Source of the DNA: Rhodovulum marinum
GTDB lineage: Bacteria; Pseudomonadota; Alphaproteobacteria; Rhodobacterales; Rhodobacteraceae
Direction of reading: 5' to 3'
NCBI RefSeq assembly: GCF_004343075.1
Contig: NZ_SLXP01000001.1
Coordinates: 178,474 to 242,473, forward strand
DNA length: 64,000 bases
Shown: positions 16,918 to 26,166 of the stretch, piece by piece
Layout: every line of letters starts with the position of its first letter
Position numbering within the stretch: the stretch's first letter is position 1
Notes under the pieces: model-generated
What the model was told of the DNA's origin: nothing
What the model saw: only the letters and a program-made list of their open reading frames with translations
Databases searched by the model: none
Made by a program: the position numbers and the translations under genes

Positions 16918-17556
16918 ATGCCTCATTCTTCCGAAAACAAGAGCGGCGTGCCCGCGCTGGATGTCGTTCTGCCGACCTTGCGGCTTCTGGGACCGTCGGG
17001 ATTCATCTTCGCCTACAACATCACCTTTCGCGGCCCGGAATATTACCATTCGGAATATCCGAAGGCCTGGCAGATGGAATACGAATCCCGCGGCTACACC
17101 TATGTCGACCCGGTGCTGATCTGGAACATCCTGAACACCGGCAACAAGCGCTGGTCCGAGGTCCGCCTGCCCGACCTGCGCGGCGTGCTGACACGTGCCC
17201 GCGCCTACGGTCTCGTCTACGGCGCCTCGTTCTCGCGCACCACCAAGGGCAAGAAGACGATCCTGACGCTGGCGCGGGCCGACCGCGAGTTCAACGACGA
17301 GGAAATCCTGTTCCTGGCGGCCACGGTCGACGAACTGAACGCGGGCTTTTCCAAGAGCTACCGAATCGAGCTGACCGTGGCCGAGCTGCAGACGTTGCGA
17401 TGCCTGCGCGACGGGATGACCTATGCCGAGGCGGCCGCGATGCTGAACGTGTCGGTTCCGACGATCAAGGCCCGGCTGGAAAAGGTGCGCGGCAAGCTGG
17501 GCGCCAAGACCGCCACGCAGGCGGTCGCGATGGCGGTTCAACGCAAGTTGCTGTAA
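16918..17556 (+). CDS. luxR: LuxR-family autoinducer-responsive transcriptional regulator
   Basis: A 212-residue quorum-sensing regulator. The N-terminal autoinducer-binding domain keeps the aromatic and Asp residues that hold the lactone ring (AWQMEYESRGYTYVDPVLIW: Trp, Tyr and DPV), and the C-terminal GerE helix-turn-helix spans about residues 148-205 (LTVAELQTLRCL, MLNVSVPTIKARLEKVRGKL). The usual Glu of the LTxRE motif is kept as LTVAE. It is transcribed away from the luxI operon; both promoters share 94 bp. luxR is a family symbol. Confidence 0.92.
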   Translation: MPHSSENKSGVPALDVVLPTLRLLGPSGFIFAYNITFRGPEYYHSEYPKAWQMEYESRGYTYVDPVLIWNILNTGNKRWSEVRLPDLRGVLTRARAYGLVYGASFSRTTKGKKTILTLARADREFNDEEILFLAATVDELNAGFSKSYRIELTVAELQTLRCLRDGMTYAEAAAMLNVSVPTIKARLEKVRGKLGAKTATQAVAMAVQRKLL

Positions 17557-17685
17557 ACGCCGCGCGGTTGCGGCAGACAGGCGTCGGACAAGGCCCTACA
17601 CTCGATCTTGATTGGACCCGCGCGGTGACGTCTTCTTGAAAGGATCCGTGCCAAACCCGCGGTTCACCGGATACAGAGAGTTGCC

Positions 17686-18345
17686 ATGCTGACCAGACGC
17701 CATTTCATCCTGACCACCGCCGCGCTGTTTTCCCCCGCGCTTGTGGCCCCCGCCGCCGAAGCCGCGGACAGGGACCAGTGGGCGGAATGGGACGCCGAGG
17801 TAACGCCGCCCGGTTTCGACCCGGCAACCTCGAACCCCTGGGGGCTGCACCCGCGGTTTCTGCCGGTCCGGGTCGAGGCGCGCGACGGGCTGGCGCCGGG
17901 CGACATCCATGTCGATGCGATCGCGCGCTATCTCTACCATATCCAGCCCGACGGCACGGCGATGCGCTATGGCGTCGCGATCGGGCGCGGGGGTCTGTAT
18001 GCCCCGGGACGGTTCACCATCCGGCGCAAGGCGAAATGGCCCCGCTGGACCCCGACCGCCAACATGATCGAACGCGAACCCGAAACCTATGCCCAGTTCG
18101 CCGGGGGCATGCCGCCGGGTCCGAGGAACGCGCTGGGCTCGCGCGCGCTGTATCTCTATGTCGGCGACCGCGACACCTATCTGCGCATCCACGGCACGCC
18201 GTTCCCGCGCTCGATCGGCACGCGGTCCAGTTCGGGCTGTGTGCGCATGGTGATGGCCCATATCAACGGGCTGTACGACGAGGTGAACACCGGGGCGACG
18301 GCGCATCTGTACCCGGCCGAGGAAAGCCTCAGCGCGCGCAGCTGA
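17686..18345 (+). CDS. L,D-transpeptidase (YkuD family)
   Basis: A 219-residue exported enzyme that cross-links peptidoglycan or attaches proteins to it through meso-diaminopimelate. The catalytic motif is complete: HGTP (His) followed by SIGTRSSSGCVRM with the nucleophilic Cys, about residues 168-186. The N terminus LTRRHFILTTAALF is a twin-arginine-like signal followed by APAAEAA. Length and features match the short, single-domain periplasmic Ldt proteins of Rhodobacterales. It stands alone, with luxR upstream on the same strand. Confidence 0.92.
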   Translation: MLTRRHFILTTAALFSPALVAPAAEAADRDQWAEWDAEVTPPGFDPATSNPWGLHPRFLPVRVEARDGLAPGDIHVDAIARYLYHIQPDGTAMRYGVAIGRGGLYAPGRFTIRRKAKWPRWTPTANMIEREPETYAQFAGGMPPGPRNALGSRALYLYVGDRDTYLRIHGTPFPRSIGTRSSSGCVRMVMAHINGLYDEVNTGATAHLYPAEESLSARS

Positions 18346-18364
18346 CGCCGGCGGCGCGGGGGCC

Positions 18365-18658
18365 TTAGCCGCTGACCGGCGGCCGGGGCTGTGCGCGGGT
18401 GCAGATCGGCCGGCCCTCGGTGGTGCGAAGCGGCAGCAGGGTGGTTTCGACGGGCCCCACGTGGCGGTACCAATAGCACCCGTCCTCGGGCAGCAGGCGC
18501 ACATGGCGCAGGTCCTGATAGGGGGCCGCTGCCGCGGCGACGGCCTCGGGCAGCTCCTCGATGAAACCGTCATTGGCCCGGCCCGCATCGACCGAGGCGT
18601 TGCAGGCACCGAGGGTCAGGGCGACCGCCGGCAGGAAGTGGGTAATCCGAAGGTGCAT
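18365..18658 (-). CDS. Small lipoprotein, unknown function
   Basis: A 97-residue protein with a lipoprotein signal: hydrophobic stretch FLPAVALTLGAC with the lipobox LGAC, the Cys at about residue 19. The mature part has three further Cys-free strands and the segment LLPEDGCYWYRHVGPVETTLLPL, and no enzyme motif. It is probably anchored to the inner leaflet of the outer membrane. Start 18658 is chosen because it creates the lipobox at the correct distance; the longer upstream frame is low-complexity. It converges on the L,D-transpeptidase gene 19 bp away. Confidence 0.75.
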   Translation of the reverse strand: MHLRITHFLPAVALTLGACNASVDAGRANDGFIEELPEAVAAAAAPYQDLRHVRLLPEDGCYWYRHVGPVETTLLPLRTTEGRPICTRAQPRPPVSG

Positions 18659-18830
18659 GATCGCTCCGCCAGGCAGGATTTCTAGCAACAGTCGTTCCTT
18701 TCCGTGTTTGCACCTTGTGGCCGGGCTTGCAAGTCCGGGCCACGCCCGGCCCGGGCCCGTCCCGCGCCAAGGGGCGCGCGCGCGGCCGGGCCTAACAGGG
18801 CAAGACCGCCCTTTCGGGGCGCAGCGCCGG

Positions 18831-19925
18831 TCAGAACAGTTCGATGGCCGTGCCGGCCATGGCGGCACCGGCGGGCTGTGCGTCGACCCGCCCGGGCGGT
18901 CCCGCCACGGCGAGCGCGCCGGGCGCCGGGCGCGACGCGTTGGCCGCGGCAAGCTCGCTCAGGGTGCTGACGAGACGGGCATTCTCGGTCGCGGCGCCGA
19001 CCGTTCCCTCGACCGAGTCCAGCAGGTCGGCCACGCGGGTGGCCTGGTCGTTGGCCAGATCGCGCAACGCGCCCAGCGCCACCAGCGTGTCATGCGACAT
19101 CCCGCAGATGGCACCGACCTGCTTTTGCGTTTCCTCCACGACATCGGCGCCGTCCTTGGCCGCATCCAGCGAGTCCTTGGCCATGCCGCCGATCGTCATG
19201 GCAAGCCCCTTGGTGGTGTTGGCCAGGCGCCGCACCTCTTCGGCGACAACGGAAAAGCCCAACCCCGCCTCGCCCGCCCGCGCGGCCTGGATGCCCGCGT
19301 TCAGCGCCAGGATGTTGGTCTGCATCGCGATCGATTCGATATCGCCGACGACACCGGTGATCCGCCCCGACGCGGCCTCGATGCGGTGCATCGCCTGGGT
19401 CAGGTTCTGCATGTCGCTGGCGATCTCGCGGCTAACGCTGTCGGTACGCTCGGCCAGTTCGGCCGATTCGCCGGCCAGCGTGCCGCTTTTGTCGGCCAGT
19501 TCGGCAACGGTGGCCAGGCTGAAGGTCACCGCCTGCACCTGGTCGATCTGCGCGTTGGAACGGCGCTTGAGATCCTGCAGGGAATCGCTGAGATATTCCG
19601 CCCCTTCATGGGTCGCCGCGACCTCGCCGGACATGGCGCCCATGCGCCGGGCCAACCCCGCCAGCGCACCGTTTACGGCAAGCCCCTCGGCGCCGGTCGC
19701 GCCGCCCAGCGGCGCGACCGCGTCCTCGTCAAGCGCGCGGCACAGCCGGTCGAGCAGTTCGCGCAGCTGGTCGCGCTGGGCCTCGGCCTGGGCAAGTTGC
19801 GCGCGCAGCGCCGCCACCTCGGGCGCCACTGCCGCGCCGCCCCCCACGGGCGCAGAGGCGCGGGCCATGCCGGATCGGTCGCCACGGCTCGACCGGGCGA
19901 TCAGGGCCCGACGCATCGCAGTCAT
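18831..19925 (-). CDS. Soluble methyl-accepting chemotaxis protein ending in IELF
   Basis: A 364-residue cytoplasmic chemoreceptor without membrane segments. An N-terminal coiled coil (PEVAALRAQLAQAEAQRDQL) precedes a methyl-accepting signalling domain with the tip MQTNILALNAGIQAARAG at about residues 200-217. The protein ends in GTAIELF, similar to the PVELF end of the last protein of the chemosensory operon. It is read away from the large chemoreceptor gene; the two starts are only about 2-20 bp apart, so the start is uncertain (19940, 19925 and 19916 are all possible and none has a strong ribosome site). It belongs functionally with the operon to its right. Confidence 0.85.
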   Translation of the reverse strand: MTAMRRALIARSSRGDRSGMARASAPVGGGAAVAPEVAALRAQLAQAEAQRDQLRELLDRLCRALDEDAVAPLGGATGAEGLAVNGALAGLARRMGAMSGEVAATHEGAEYLSDSLQDLKRRSNAQIDQVQAVTFSLATVAELADKSGTLAGESAELAERTDSVSREIASDMQNLTQAMHRIEAASGRITGVVGDIESIAMQTNILALNAGIQAARAGEAGLGFSVVAEEVRRLANTTKGLAMTIGGMAKDSLDAAKDGADVVEETQKQVGAICGMSHDTLVALGALRDLANDQATRVADLLDSVEGTVGAATENARLVSTLSELAAANASRPAPGALAVAGPPGRVDAQPAGAAMAGTAIELF

Positions 19926-19942
19926 AGACAGAGGGACCATTC

Positions 19943-21919
19943 ATGCCCATGAACAAGATCGCCCGCCCGAACGGATACGACACCGACGCCGCCGCGTTGC
20001 ACGCGGTCAAGGGCGGCGCGGCCGCGCCCGAGGCGAAAAAACCGCTGAGCGGTGGCGGCGCCCGGTCGAGCCGGCGCAAGACCGAGGCCAACCGCCAGCA
20101 CGCGCGCACCGTCGCGCGCCAGCAGCAGGCCGCCGAACGGCTGGCCGCCGCCGCCTCGCAGATGAGCGCGAACGTCACCGAATCCTCGGCCGCGGCCGAG
20201 GAACTGGCCGCCGCGATGCGCCAGATCGGCGAGGGCGCCGAACAGGCCGCGACCGCGGCCGAGGAATCGATGGCGGCGATGCGCTCGATCGACAACAGCG
20301 TGACCGCCCAGGCCGCGGCCGCCGCCCGCAGCCAGACCCGCGGGCTGCAATTGCAGGACCTCTTGCGCCAGACCGGCCAGGAAATCCGCACCGTTCTGGA
20401 CAATGTCGGCACCGCCGCCGACCGCCAGGCGCAATCGGTGCGCATGATGGCCGAGCTGGACCAGCAGGCCACCAACATCATCGATTCGGTCAACCAGGTG
20501 ATCCGCATCGCCGACCAGACCAACCTGCTGGCGCTGAACGCCGCGATCGAGGCCGCCCGCGCCGGCCGCCACGGCAAGGGATTCGCCGTTGTCGCCGACA
20601 CCGTGCGCAAGCTGGCCGAAGCCTCTGAAACCAACGCCAGCAGCATCAAGGACCTGGTCGGACAGATCCGCGACGGCATCAAGGAAATCTCGGACAGCGT
20701 CAGCACCTCGTCCGAGAACGCCAAGGCCGAGGTCGAGAAAAGCGGCACGGTGATCGAGAACCTGGGCGAGATCGGCCGCCAGATCGAGTCCATCGTCGAG
20801 GCCAACCGCAGCATCGACCGCGCCGCGTCGGAAATGTCGGCCGCGACCACCCAGGCGCTGAAGGCCAGCGAGGAAATCGCCGCCGCCGCCGAGGAACAGA
20901 GCGCTGCCGCGAACGAGACGATCAGCGCCGTCGAAACCCAGAGCGCCGCGCTTCAGGCCGCGGACGAGGCGTCGAGCGATCTTGTCGACCTGGCCGACGA
21001 CCTGCGCAACAGCGCCGATATCTCGAAAAGCAGCGAAGAGCTTGCCGCCGCGGCCGAGGAACTGTCCGCGACCGTCGAGGAAATGGCCGCGAGTTCCGAA
21101 CAGATCATGACCGCGATCAACCAGATCGAACAGGTCGCCATGTCCCAGGCCTCGGCCTCGGAGGAAAGCGTGGCGGGGATTTCCCAGATCGAACGCAGCG
21201 CGCGCGACACCGAGGATCGGCTGGCCGGCGTCCTGGAACAGGCCGGGTCGATTTCGGAATTGCTGGACACCAACAAGGTCGCCGTCGAAGACATCATCGC
21301 CGGCATCTCGGTTGCCAACCGGCAGGGCAAGGCCAATGCCCAGGAAATCCAGAATCTCGATATCGTCAGCCGCAAGATCGACAAGATCGTGGACGCCATC
21401 GCCAACGTGGCGATCCAGACCTCGATGCTGGCGGTGAACGGCGCGGTCGAGGCGGCGCGCGCGGGCGAATACGGCAAGGGGTTCGCGGTGGTGTCCTCGG
21501 ACATCCAGAACCTGGCCGACGACGCCGCCGAGAATGCCGAGACGATCAAGGATCTGGTCAAGGCGATCCAGGACCAGATCGGCATCGTGCGCACCGACAT
21601 GCTGGAAATCGCGGACGCCTCGGCGGCCGATGTCGAACAGGCACAGGCCACCACCTCGGCGCTGGTCGAGGTCGAAACCGCGATCACCGAGGTCGTCTCG
21701 GACGCCGAAAGCATTCGCGCGGGCGCACAGGGCATCATGGCCGCTGTCACCCAGGCCAAGGTCGGCGCCGAACAGATCGCCACCGCCGCCGAACAGGCCA
21801 GCACCGCCGCCCGCCAGGCCGCGACCGCCTCGGGGCAGCAGAAGGTCGGCATCGCCGAGCTTGCCTCGGCCATCGAAAGCATCGCCTCGACCGCCGACGA
21901 ACTGCAATCGGCCGTCTGA
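19943..21919 (+). CDS. Soluble chemoreceptor with two signalling tips in tandem
   Basis: A 658-residue cytoplasmic chemoreceptor with no membrane segment. It contains two complete methyl-accepting hairpins: tip one [18 protein letters not shown] at about residues 188-206 followed by [15 protein letters not shown], and tip two [18 protein letters not shown] at about residues 490-508 followed by [15 protein letters not shown]. The whole protein is helical and Ala/Glu/Ser-rich with several [13 protein letters not shown]-like methylation-type repeats. The second tip has unusual substitutions (Ser-Met-Leu-Ala-Val-Asn-Gly). It opens the chemosensory operon; GAGGG precedes the start at 19943. Receptors of this class bundle with CheW and CheA in cytoplasmic arrays; the signal it senses is unknown. 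Confidence 0.92.
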   Translation: MPMNKIARPNGYDTDAAALHAVKGGAAAPEAKKPLSGGGARSSRRKTEANRQHARTVARQQQAAERLAAAASQMSANVTESSAAAEELAAAMRQIGEGAEQAATAAEESMAAMRSIDNSVTAQAAAAARSQTRGLQLQDLLRQTGQEIRTVLDNVGTAADRQAQSVRMMAELDQQATNIIDSVNQVIRIADQTNLLALNAAIEAARAGRHGKGFAVVADTVRKLAEASETNASSIKDLVGQIRDGIKEISDSVSTSSENAKAEVEKSGTVIENLGEIGRQIESIVEANRSIDRAASEMSAATTQALKASEEIAAAAEEQSAAANETISAVETQSAALQAADEASSDLVDLADDLRNSADISKSSEELAAAAEELSATVEEMAASSEQIMTAINQIEQVAMSQASASEESVAGISQIERSARDTEDRLAGVLEQAGSISELLDTNKVAVEDIIAGISVANRQGKANAQEIQNLDIVSRKIDKIVDAIANVAIQTSMLAVNGAVEAARAGEYGKGFAVVSSDIQNLADDAAENAETIKDLVKAIQDQIGIVRTDMLEIADASAADVEQAQATTSALVEVETAITEVVSDAESIRAGAQGIMAAVTQAKVGAEQIATAAEQASTAARQAATASGQQKVGIAELASAIESIASTADELQSAV

Positions 21920-21940
21920 GACCGAGCCCGGAGAACAGCA

Positions 21941-23536
21941 ATGGCCAAGAAAAACGCCAAGCCCGGGGCCGCGCGCCCCGGGGCAGAGGCCCAGGCGACC
22001 GAGCCCCGGCAGTTCGTGACCTTTCACATGGGCAAGGAATGCTTTGCCCTGCCCATGGAGTCGGTGCGCGAGATCATCCGCGTGCCCCGCGCGATCCGCG
22101 TGCCGCTGACCCCCGAGGGGTTCGAGGGGCTGGCCAACCTGCGCGGTGCGATCCTGCCGGTGATGGACCTGCGCCGCATGGTCGGCCTGCCCGCCCGCGC
22201 GATCGACGATGCCAGCCGGACCATCGTGGTCGAGTGCGGCGGCCCGGTGGGCCTGATCGTCGACCGCGTCTCGCAGGTGGTCAGCTTCGCCGCCGACCGG
22301 ATCGAAACCCTCGACGAGACGGCGACGCTGTCGGCCTCGGGGCTGGACGGGCTGCTGGACGGCGTCATCAAGGACAGCGCGGGCGCGGGCCTGATCCAGA
22401 TCCTGGATGCCACCCATGCCATCCGGCAAAGCAGCGTGGCGGCCACCGACCGGGACCCCGATGCGCCGGCCACCGCCTCCGCGCCGACCGGAGTCGCGGA
22501 GGACGAAGCCGGGAATGACAGCCTTGTCCAGTTCGTCAACCTGACCGTCGACGACCAGGAATACGCCTTCGAGATCTCCGAGGTGGACGAGATCGTGCGC
22601 CCGCCCGAGGCGATCTTCAAGGTGCCGCAATCGGCCGGCCACGTGCTGGGCATGATCGACCTGCGCGAGCGGCTGTTGCCGATCGTCTGCCTGCGCCGGT
22701 TGTTCGGACTGCCCGCGACCGAGATTTCGGAAAGCAGCCGTATCCTGGTGCTGCATGTCGCACGCGAGGACGAACCGGACGCGCGGGTGGGCCTGGTCGT
22801 GGACCAGGTGCGCGAGGTGATCACCGCCTCGGCCGAGGAACAGGTCAACGTCTCGGGACTGATCTCGCGCGACGGGCAGGCCCGGATCGGCACCATGTGC
22901 CGGCTGGACGGCGGCAAGCGCCTGGTGGGCGTCCTGTCCGGGCGCACCCTGTTCCAGGACCCCGCGATCCGCGCCGCCCTGAACGAGGCCGCGGACGTCA
23001 CCGACACCCAGCAGGAGCGGACCGAGATGGCCGAGGCGACACCCCGCGACACCGACGACGGCGAGGAAACCCAGCTGGTGGTCTACCAGCTGGACGGGCA
23101 GGATTTCGGGGTCGAGATCGACGCCGTGCGCGAGATCATCCGCGTTCCGGCCGACCTGCGCCGGGTGCCGCAGGCGCCGCATTACGTGGCGGGCATCATC
23201 ACCCTGCGCGGCGCGGTCCTGCCGGTGGTGACGATGCGCACGCGGTTCGGCCTGGCCGAGGCCGCGCGCGAGGATCGCCAGCGGATCATGGTGCTGAGCC
23301 GGGACGGGATCGCAACCGGCTTCATCGTCGATTCCGTCACCGAGGTGCTGCGCCTGCCGCGCAACGCGATCGAACCCGCGCCCGACCTGTCCGACGAACA
23401 GCGCAACCTGATCGGCACGGTGGCCAACCTGAACGGTGGCGAGCGGATCATCCAGATCCTCGATGCCGCCGCGCTTTTGTCGGCCGGCACGGTGGACATG
23501 GCGGCCCACGACGAAGACCTGGCCGTTCCGGCCTGA
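21941..23536 (+). CDS. cheW: Three-domain CheW coupling protein
   Basis: A 531-residue adaptor made of three CheW (SH3-like) domains at about residues 22-165, 192-335 and 375-512. Each repeats the family pattern: a first strand such as RQFVTFHMGKECFALPM, a VREIIRVP-like segment, GLANLRGAILPVMDL-type turn and a late GLIVDRV segment. Ordinary CheW has one domain and links receptors to CheA. Three in one chain could bridge several receptors or rings. The gene lies 21 bp after the double-tip receptor and 37 bp before cheB, in the same operon. Linkers between domains are acidic and variable. Confidence 0.92.
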   Translation: MAKKNAKPGAARPGAEAQATEPRQFVTFHMGKECFALPMESVREIIRVPRAIRVPLTPEGFEGLANLRGAILPVMDLRRMVGLPARAIDDASRTIVVECGGPVGLIVDRVSQVVSFAADRIETLDETATLSASGLDGLLDGVIKDSAGAGLIQILDATHAIRQSSVAATDRDPDAPATASAPTGVAEDEAGNDSLVQFVNLTVDDQEYAFEISEVDEIVRPPEAIFKVPQSAGHVLGMIDLRERLLPIVCLRRLFGLPATEISESSRILVLHVAREDEPDARVGLVVDQVREVITASAEEQVNVSGLISRDGQARIGTMCRLDGGKRLVGVLSGRTLFQDPAIRAALNEAADVTDTQQERTEMAEATPRDTDDGEETQLVVYQLDGQDFGVEIDAVREIIRVPADLRRVPQAPHYVAGIITLRGAVLPVVTMRTRFGLAEAAREDRQRIMVLSRDGIATGFIVDSVTEVLRLPRNAIEPAPDLSDEQRNLIGTVANLNGGERIIQILDAAALLSAGTVDMAAHDEDLAVPA

Positions 23537-23573
23537 TCCGGCCCGGGCCGGCGCAGCAACAAGGGGGGCGCCC

Positions 23574-24659
23574 ATGCGCGTTCTGATCGTCGACGATTCC
23601 GCCCTGATGCGGCGCTGGCTCAAGGAATGCCTGTCCTCCGAGCCGGACATGGACTGCGCGGTCGCGCGCGACGGCCAGGACGCGCTGGCCAAGATTGCCG
23701 GTTTCGATCCCGACGTGGTGACGCTGGACATCAACATGCCGGTGATGGACGGGCTGAGCTGCCTGGCCCGGATCATGGAAGACACCCCCCGGCCGGTGGT
23801 CATGGTGTCCTCCCTGACCGAGGCCGGGGCGCTGGCCACCTTCGAGGCGCTGGAACTGGGCGCGGTGGATTTCATCGCGAAACCGGGCGGCACGGTATCC
23901 CAGAACCTGCGCACCATCTTTCCCGACCTGGTGGCCAAGGTGCGTGCCGCCGCAGGCGCACGCCGCCGGGTCCGAAAGCCGGCCCTGGCACTGGCCGGGG
24001 CGGGGGCCGACCGCGCGCCGATCCGCCCCCGCGCCGCGGCCCCCCGCCCGGCCCCCCGCCCGGTGCGCCGCGCCGATGCGGCAAGCTGCGACCTGGTGTT
24101 GATCGGCGCCTCGACCGGCGGGCCCAGCGCGGTCGAAGAGGTGCTGCTGCGCCTTGGCCCCGACTTCCCGGTGCCGATCGTGCTGGCCCAGCACATGCCG
24201 AAACGCTTTACCAAGGTCTTCGCCGAACGCCTCAGCCGGCAGGGCAGCCTGCCGGTGATCGAGGTGTCGCGGACGACCGAACTGATGCCCGGCACCGCCT
24301 ACATGGCGCAGGGCGATGCCGATGTGCAGATCTCGCGCCGCGGCGCGCAGCTGGTCGCCGGTCCCGTGCCCGCCGATGGCCGCTTTGCCTGGACACCCTC
24401 GGTCGACCGCATGGTGGCCAGCGCGCTGGACGTGGTGCCCGCCGACCGGCTGGTGGCGGTGCTGCTGACCGGGATGGGCGACGACGGCGCGGCCAGCATG
24501 TCGCAGGTGCGCGCCGGCGGCGGGCGTACCATCGCGCAATCCGAGGAAACCTGTGCCGTCTTCGGCATGCCGCGCGCGCTGATCGAGGCGGGCGGGGCCA
24601 ATCGCGTGGTCGATATCGACCGCATCGCCGCCACCCTGATCCGCTTTGTCGGCGGCTGA
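23574..24659 (+). CDS. cheB: Chemotaxis protein-glutamate methylesterase/deamidase
   Basis: A 361-residue response regulator with an N-terminal receiver (phospho-acceptor Asp52 in TLDINMP, acidic pocket DD at 8-9) and a C-terminal methylesterase domain carrying the catalytic triad: Ser in IGASTGGPS, His in LAQHMPKRF and Asp in TGMGDDGA. It removes methyl groups from receptor glutamates when phosphorylated by CheA. A Pro/Arg-rich linker separates the domains. The start at 23574 begins the receiver directly. Confidence 0.95.
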   Translation: MRVLIVDDSALMRRWLKECLSSEPDMDCAVARDGQDALAKIAGFDPDVVTLDINMPVMDGLSCLARIMEDTPRPVVMVSSLTEAGALATFEALELGAVDFIAKPGGTVSQNLRTIFPDLVAKVRAAAGARRRVRKPALALAGAGADRAPIRPRAAAPRPAPRPVRRADAASCDLVLIGASTGGPSAVEEVLLRLGPDFPVPIVLAQHMPKRFTKVFAERLSRQGSLPVIEVSRTTELMPGTAYMAQGDADVQISRRGAQLVAGPVPADGRFAWTPSVDRMVASALDVVPADRLVAVLLTGMGDDGAASMSQVRAGGGRTIAQSEETCAVFGMPRALIEAGGANRVVDIDRIAATLIRFVGG

Positions 24660-24673
24660 CCGGAGACCTGCCC

Positions 24674-25306
24674 ATGCCCCTTCTGTCGAAATCCGACCGC
24701 CCCGCGCGTACCCGTTCCAAACGGCGCCCCCTCTCGCTGGACGCCCCCGATCCGGCCGACCGCCGCCGCGCCGTGCTGGACCGGGCGCAGGATACCGGTG
24801 CGGTGGCCGAGCTTGGCCCGCGCCTGCAGGCGGAAACCGATCCCGGCGTGCGCAGCGCGCTGTTCACGGTGCTGACCGAAATCGGCACCCCCGAGGCGCT
24901 GGATGCCCTGCTGCCCTGCCTGCAAAGCGAGGATGCCGACCTGCGCAACGCCGCCATCGAGGCCGCCCAGACCATGCCGGCGGCCATGGCGACGCGCATG
25001 GACTCCCTTCTGGCCGAGGACAACGCGGACCTGCGCATTTTCGCGCTGGATATCCTGCAGGACCTGCCCCATCCCGATGCCCCCGACTGGATCGCCGGGC
25101 TGTTGGCCCGCGAAACCGAGGCCAACGTGGTGGGCACGGCGATCGACCGGCTGGCCGAATGCGGCCGGCCCGACATGGTGCCCGCGATCCGCGCCGCCGC
25201 CGACCGCTTTGCCGGGGTCAGCTATATCCGGTTCGCCTGCGATTTCGCCTGTGCGCAGCTGGACGGTGCGGCCCCCGAAACCGAAGGGGACCGCCATGCG
25301 CGATGA
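24674..25306 (+). CDS. HEAT-repeat protein of the chemosensory operon
   Basis: A 210-residue soluble protein built of repeated paired helices, seen as TDPGVRSALFTVLTEIGTPE, DADLRNAAIEAAQTMPA and NADLRIFALDILQDLPHPD, each with the Asp/Arg pattern of HEAT/PBS-lyase repeats. There is no enzyme motif. The first 30 residues are basic and probably disordered. The gene overlaps the cheR start by 11 bp and follows cheB by 14 bp, so it is translated within the che operon. HEAT proteins in other chemosensory systems act as protein-protein adaptors; that role is inferred here. Confidence 0.85.
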   Translation: MPLLSKSDRPARTRSKRRPLSLDAPDPADRRRAVLDRAQDTGAVAELGPRLQAETDPGVRSALFTVLTEIGTPEALDALLPCLQSEDADLRNAAIEAAQTMPAAMATRMDSLLAEDNADLRIFALDILQDLPHPDAPDWIAGLLARETEANVVGTAIDRLAECGRPDMVPAIRAAADRFAGVSYIRFACDFACAQLDGAAPETEGDRHAR

Positions 25307-26165
25307 AATCGACGCGGGCGGCACCGACGAGATCGGCCTGACCGAGGCGAACTATGCCGCCTTCGAGGAATTCTTCTATCGCAAGACCGGCATCTCCTTC
25401 GACGTGTCCAAGCGGTATTTCGTGCGCAAGCGCATCGCGCGGCGGATGCAGGCGACCGGCCATGACCGGTTCCGCAGCTATTTCTCGTTCATGCGGCTGG
25501 AGCCGTCGCAGGACGAGTTCCAGGCCCTCGTCAACGAAATGACCGTGAACGAGACCTATTTCTTCCGCGAGGAACACCAGTTCCGCTGTCTCGTCGACAC
25601 GATCCTGCCCGAGATCGCATCGCGCCGGCCCAACGCGCCGCTGACGATCTGGTCGATGCCCTGCGCCACCGGCGAAGAGCCCTATTCCATCGCGCTTTAC
25701 CTGCTGGAACACTGGAAGGGCCTGCCCGACCATGACGTGACGCTTCTGGCCTCGGATATCGATACCTCGGTGCTGAATGCGGCGCGCAACGGCTATTTCT
25801 CGGAACGGTCGCTGCACTACCTGCCCGCGGCGCTGCGGGTGCGCCATTTCCGGCCGGCGAAGAACGGCAAGCACCGGATCAACTACGACATCCGCGACGT
25901 GGTCGAGTTCGCCAAGGTGAACCTGCTGTCGCCGCCCGCGCGCTTTCGGCAGGGCGATATCGACGTCGTCTTTTGCCGCAACCTGTTGATCTATTTCGAC
26001 CAGCAGGCGCAACGCCGCGCGGTCGAGAACATCGCCGAGGCGCTGCGGCCGGGCGGCTATGTGCTGCTGGGCCACTCGGAATCCATGAGCCGGATTTCCG
26101 ACCTTTTCGCTGTCCGCCGCTTTGCCGAGGGCATCGTCTATCAGAAACCCCATGAGGACCGGTGA
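25296..26165 (+). CDS. cheR: Chemotaxis protein methyltransferase
   Basis: A 289-residue S-adenosylmethionine-dependent methyltransferase that methylates receptor glutamates. It shows the N-terminal helical domain (YAAFEEFFYRKTGISFD), the NETYFFRE turn, the SAM-binding segment SMPCATGEEPYSIAL, the ASDIDTSVLNAARNG motif and the late VFCRNLLIYFD motif. The usual beta-subdomain is present (FRPAKNGKHRINYDIRD). It overlaps the HEAT gene by 11 bp and is followed one base later by cheY. Confidence 0.95.
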   Translation: MRDEIDAGGTDEIGLTEANYAAFEEFFYRKTGISFDVSKRYFVRKRIARRMQATGHDRFRSYFSFMRLEPSQDEFQALVNEMTVNETYFFREEHQFRCLVDTILPEIASRRPNAPLTIWSMPCATGEEPYSIALYLLEHWKGLPDHDVTLLASDIDTSVLNAARNGYFSERSLHYLPAALRVRHFRPAKNGKHRINYDIRDVVEFAKVNLLSPPARFRQGDIDVVFCRNLLIYFDQQAQRRAVENIAEALRPGGYVLLGHSESMSRISDLFAVRRFAEGIVYQKPHEDR

Positions 26166-26166
26166 C

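Noticed and set aside
19922-24295. Very long open frame (about 1450 codons) on the minus strand across the chemoreceptor, cheW and cheB genes
   Set aside because: It is antisense to three well-supported genes. Its composition (His, Gly, Asp, Val repeats) is the typical shadow of GC-rich coding DNA, with no motif or ribosome site.
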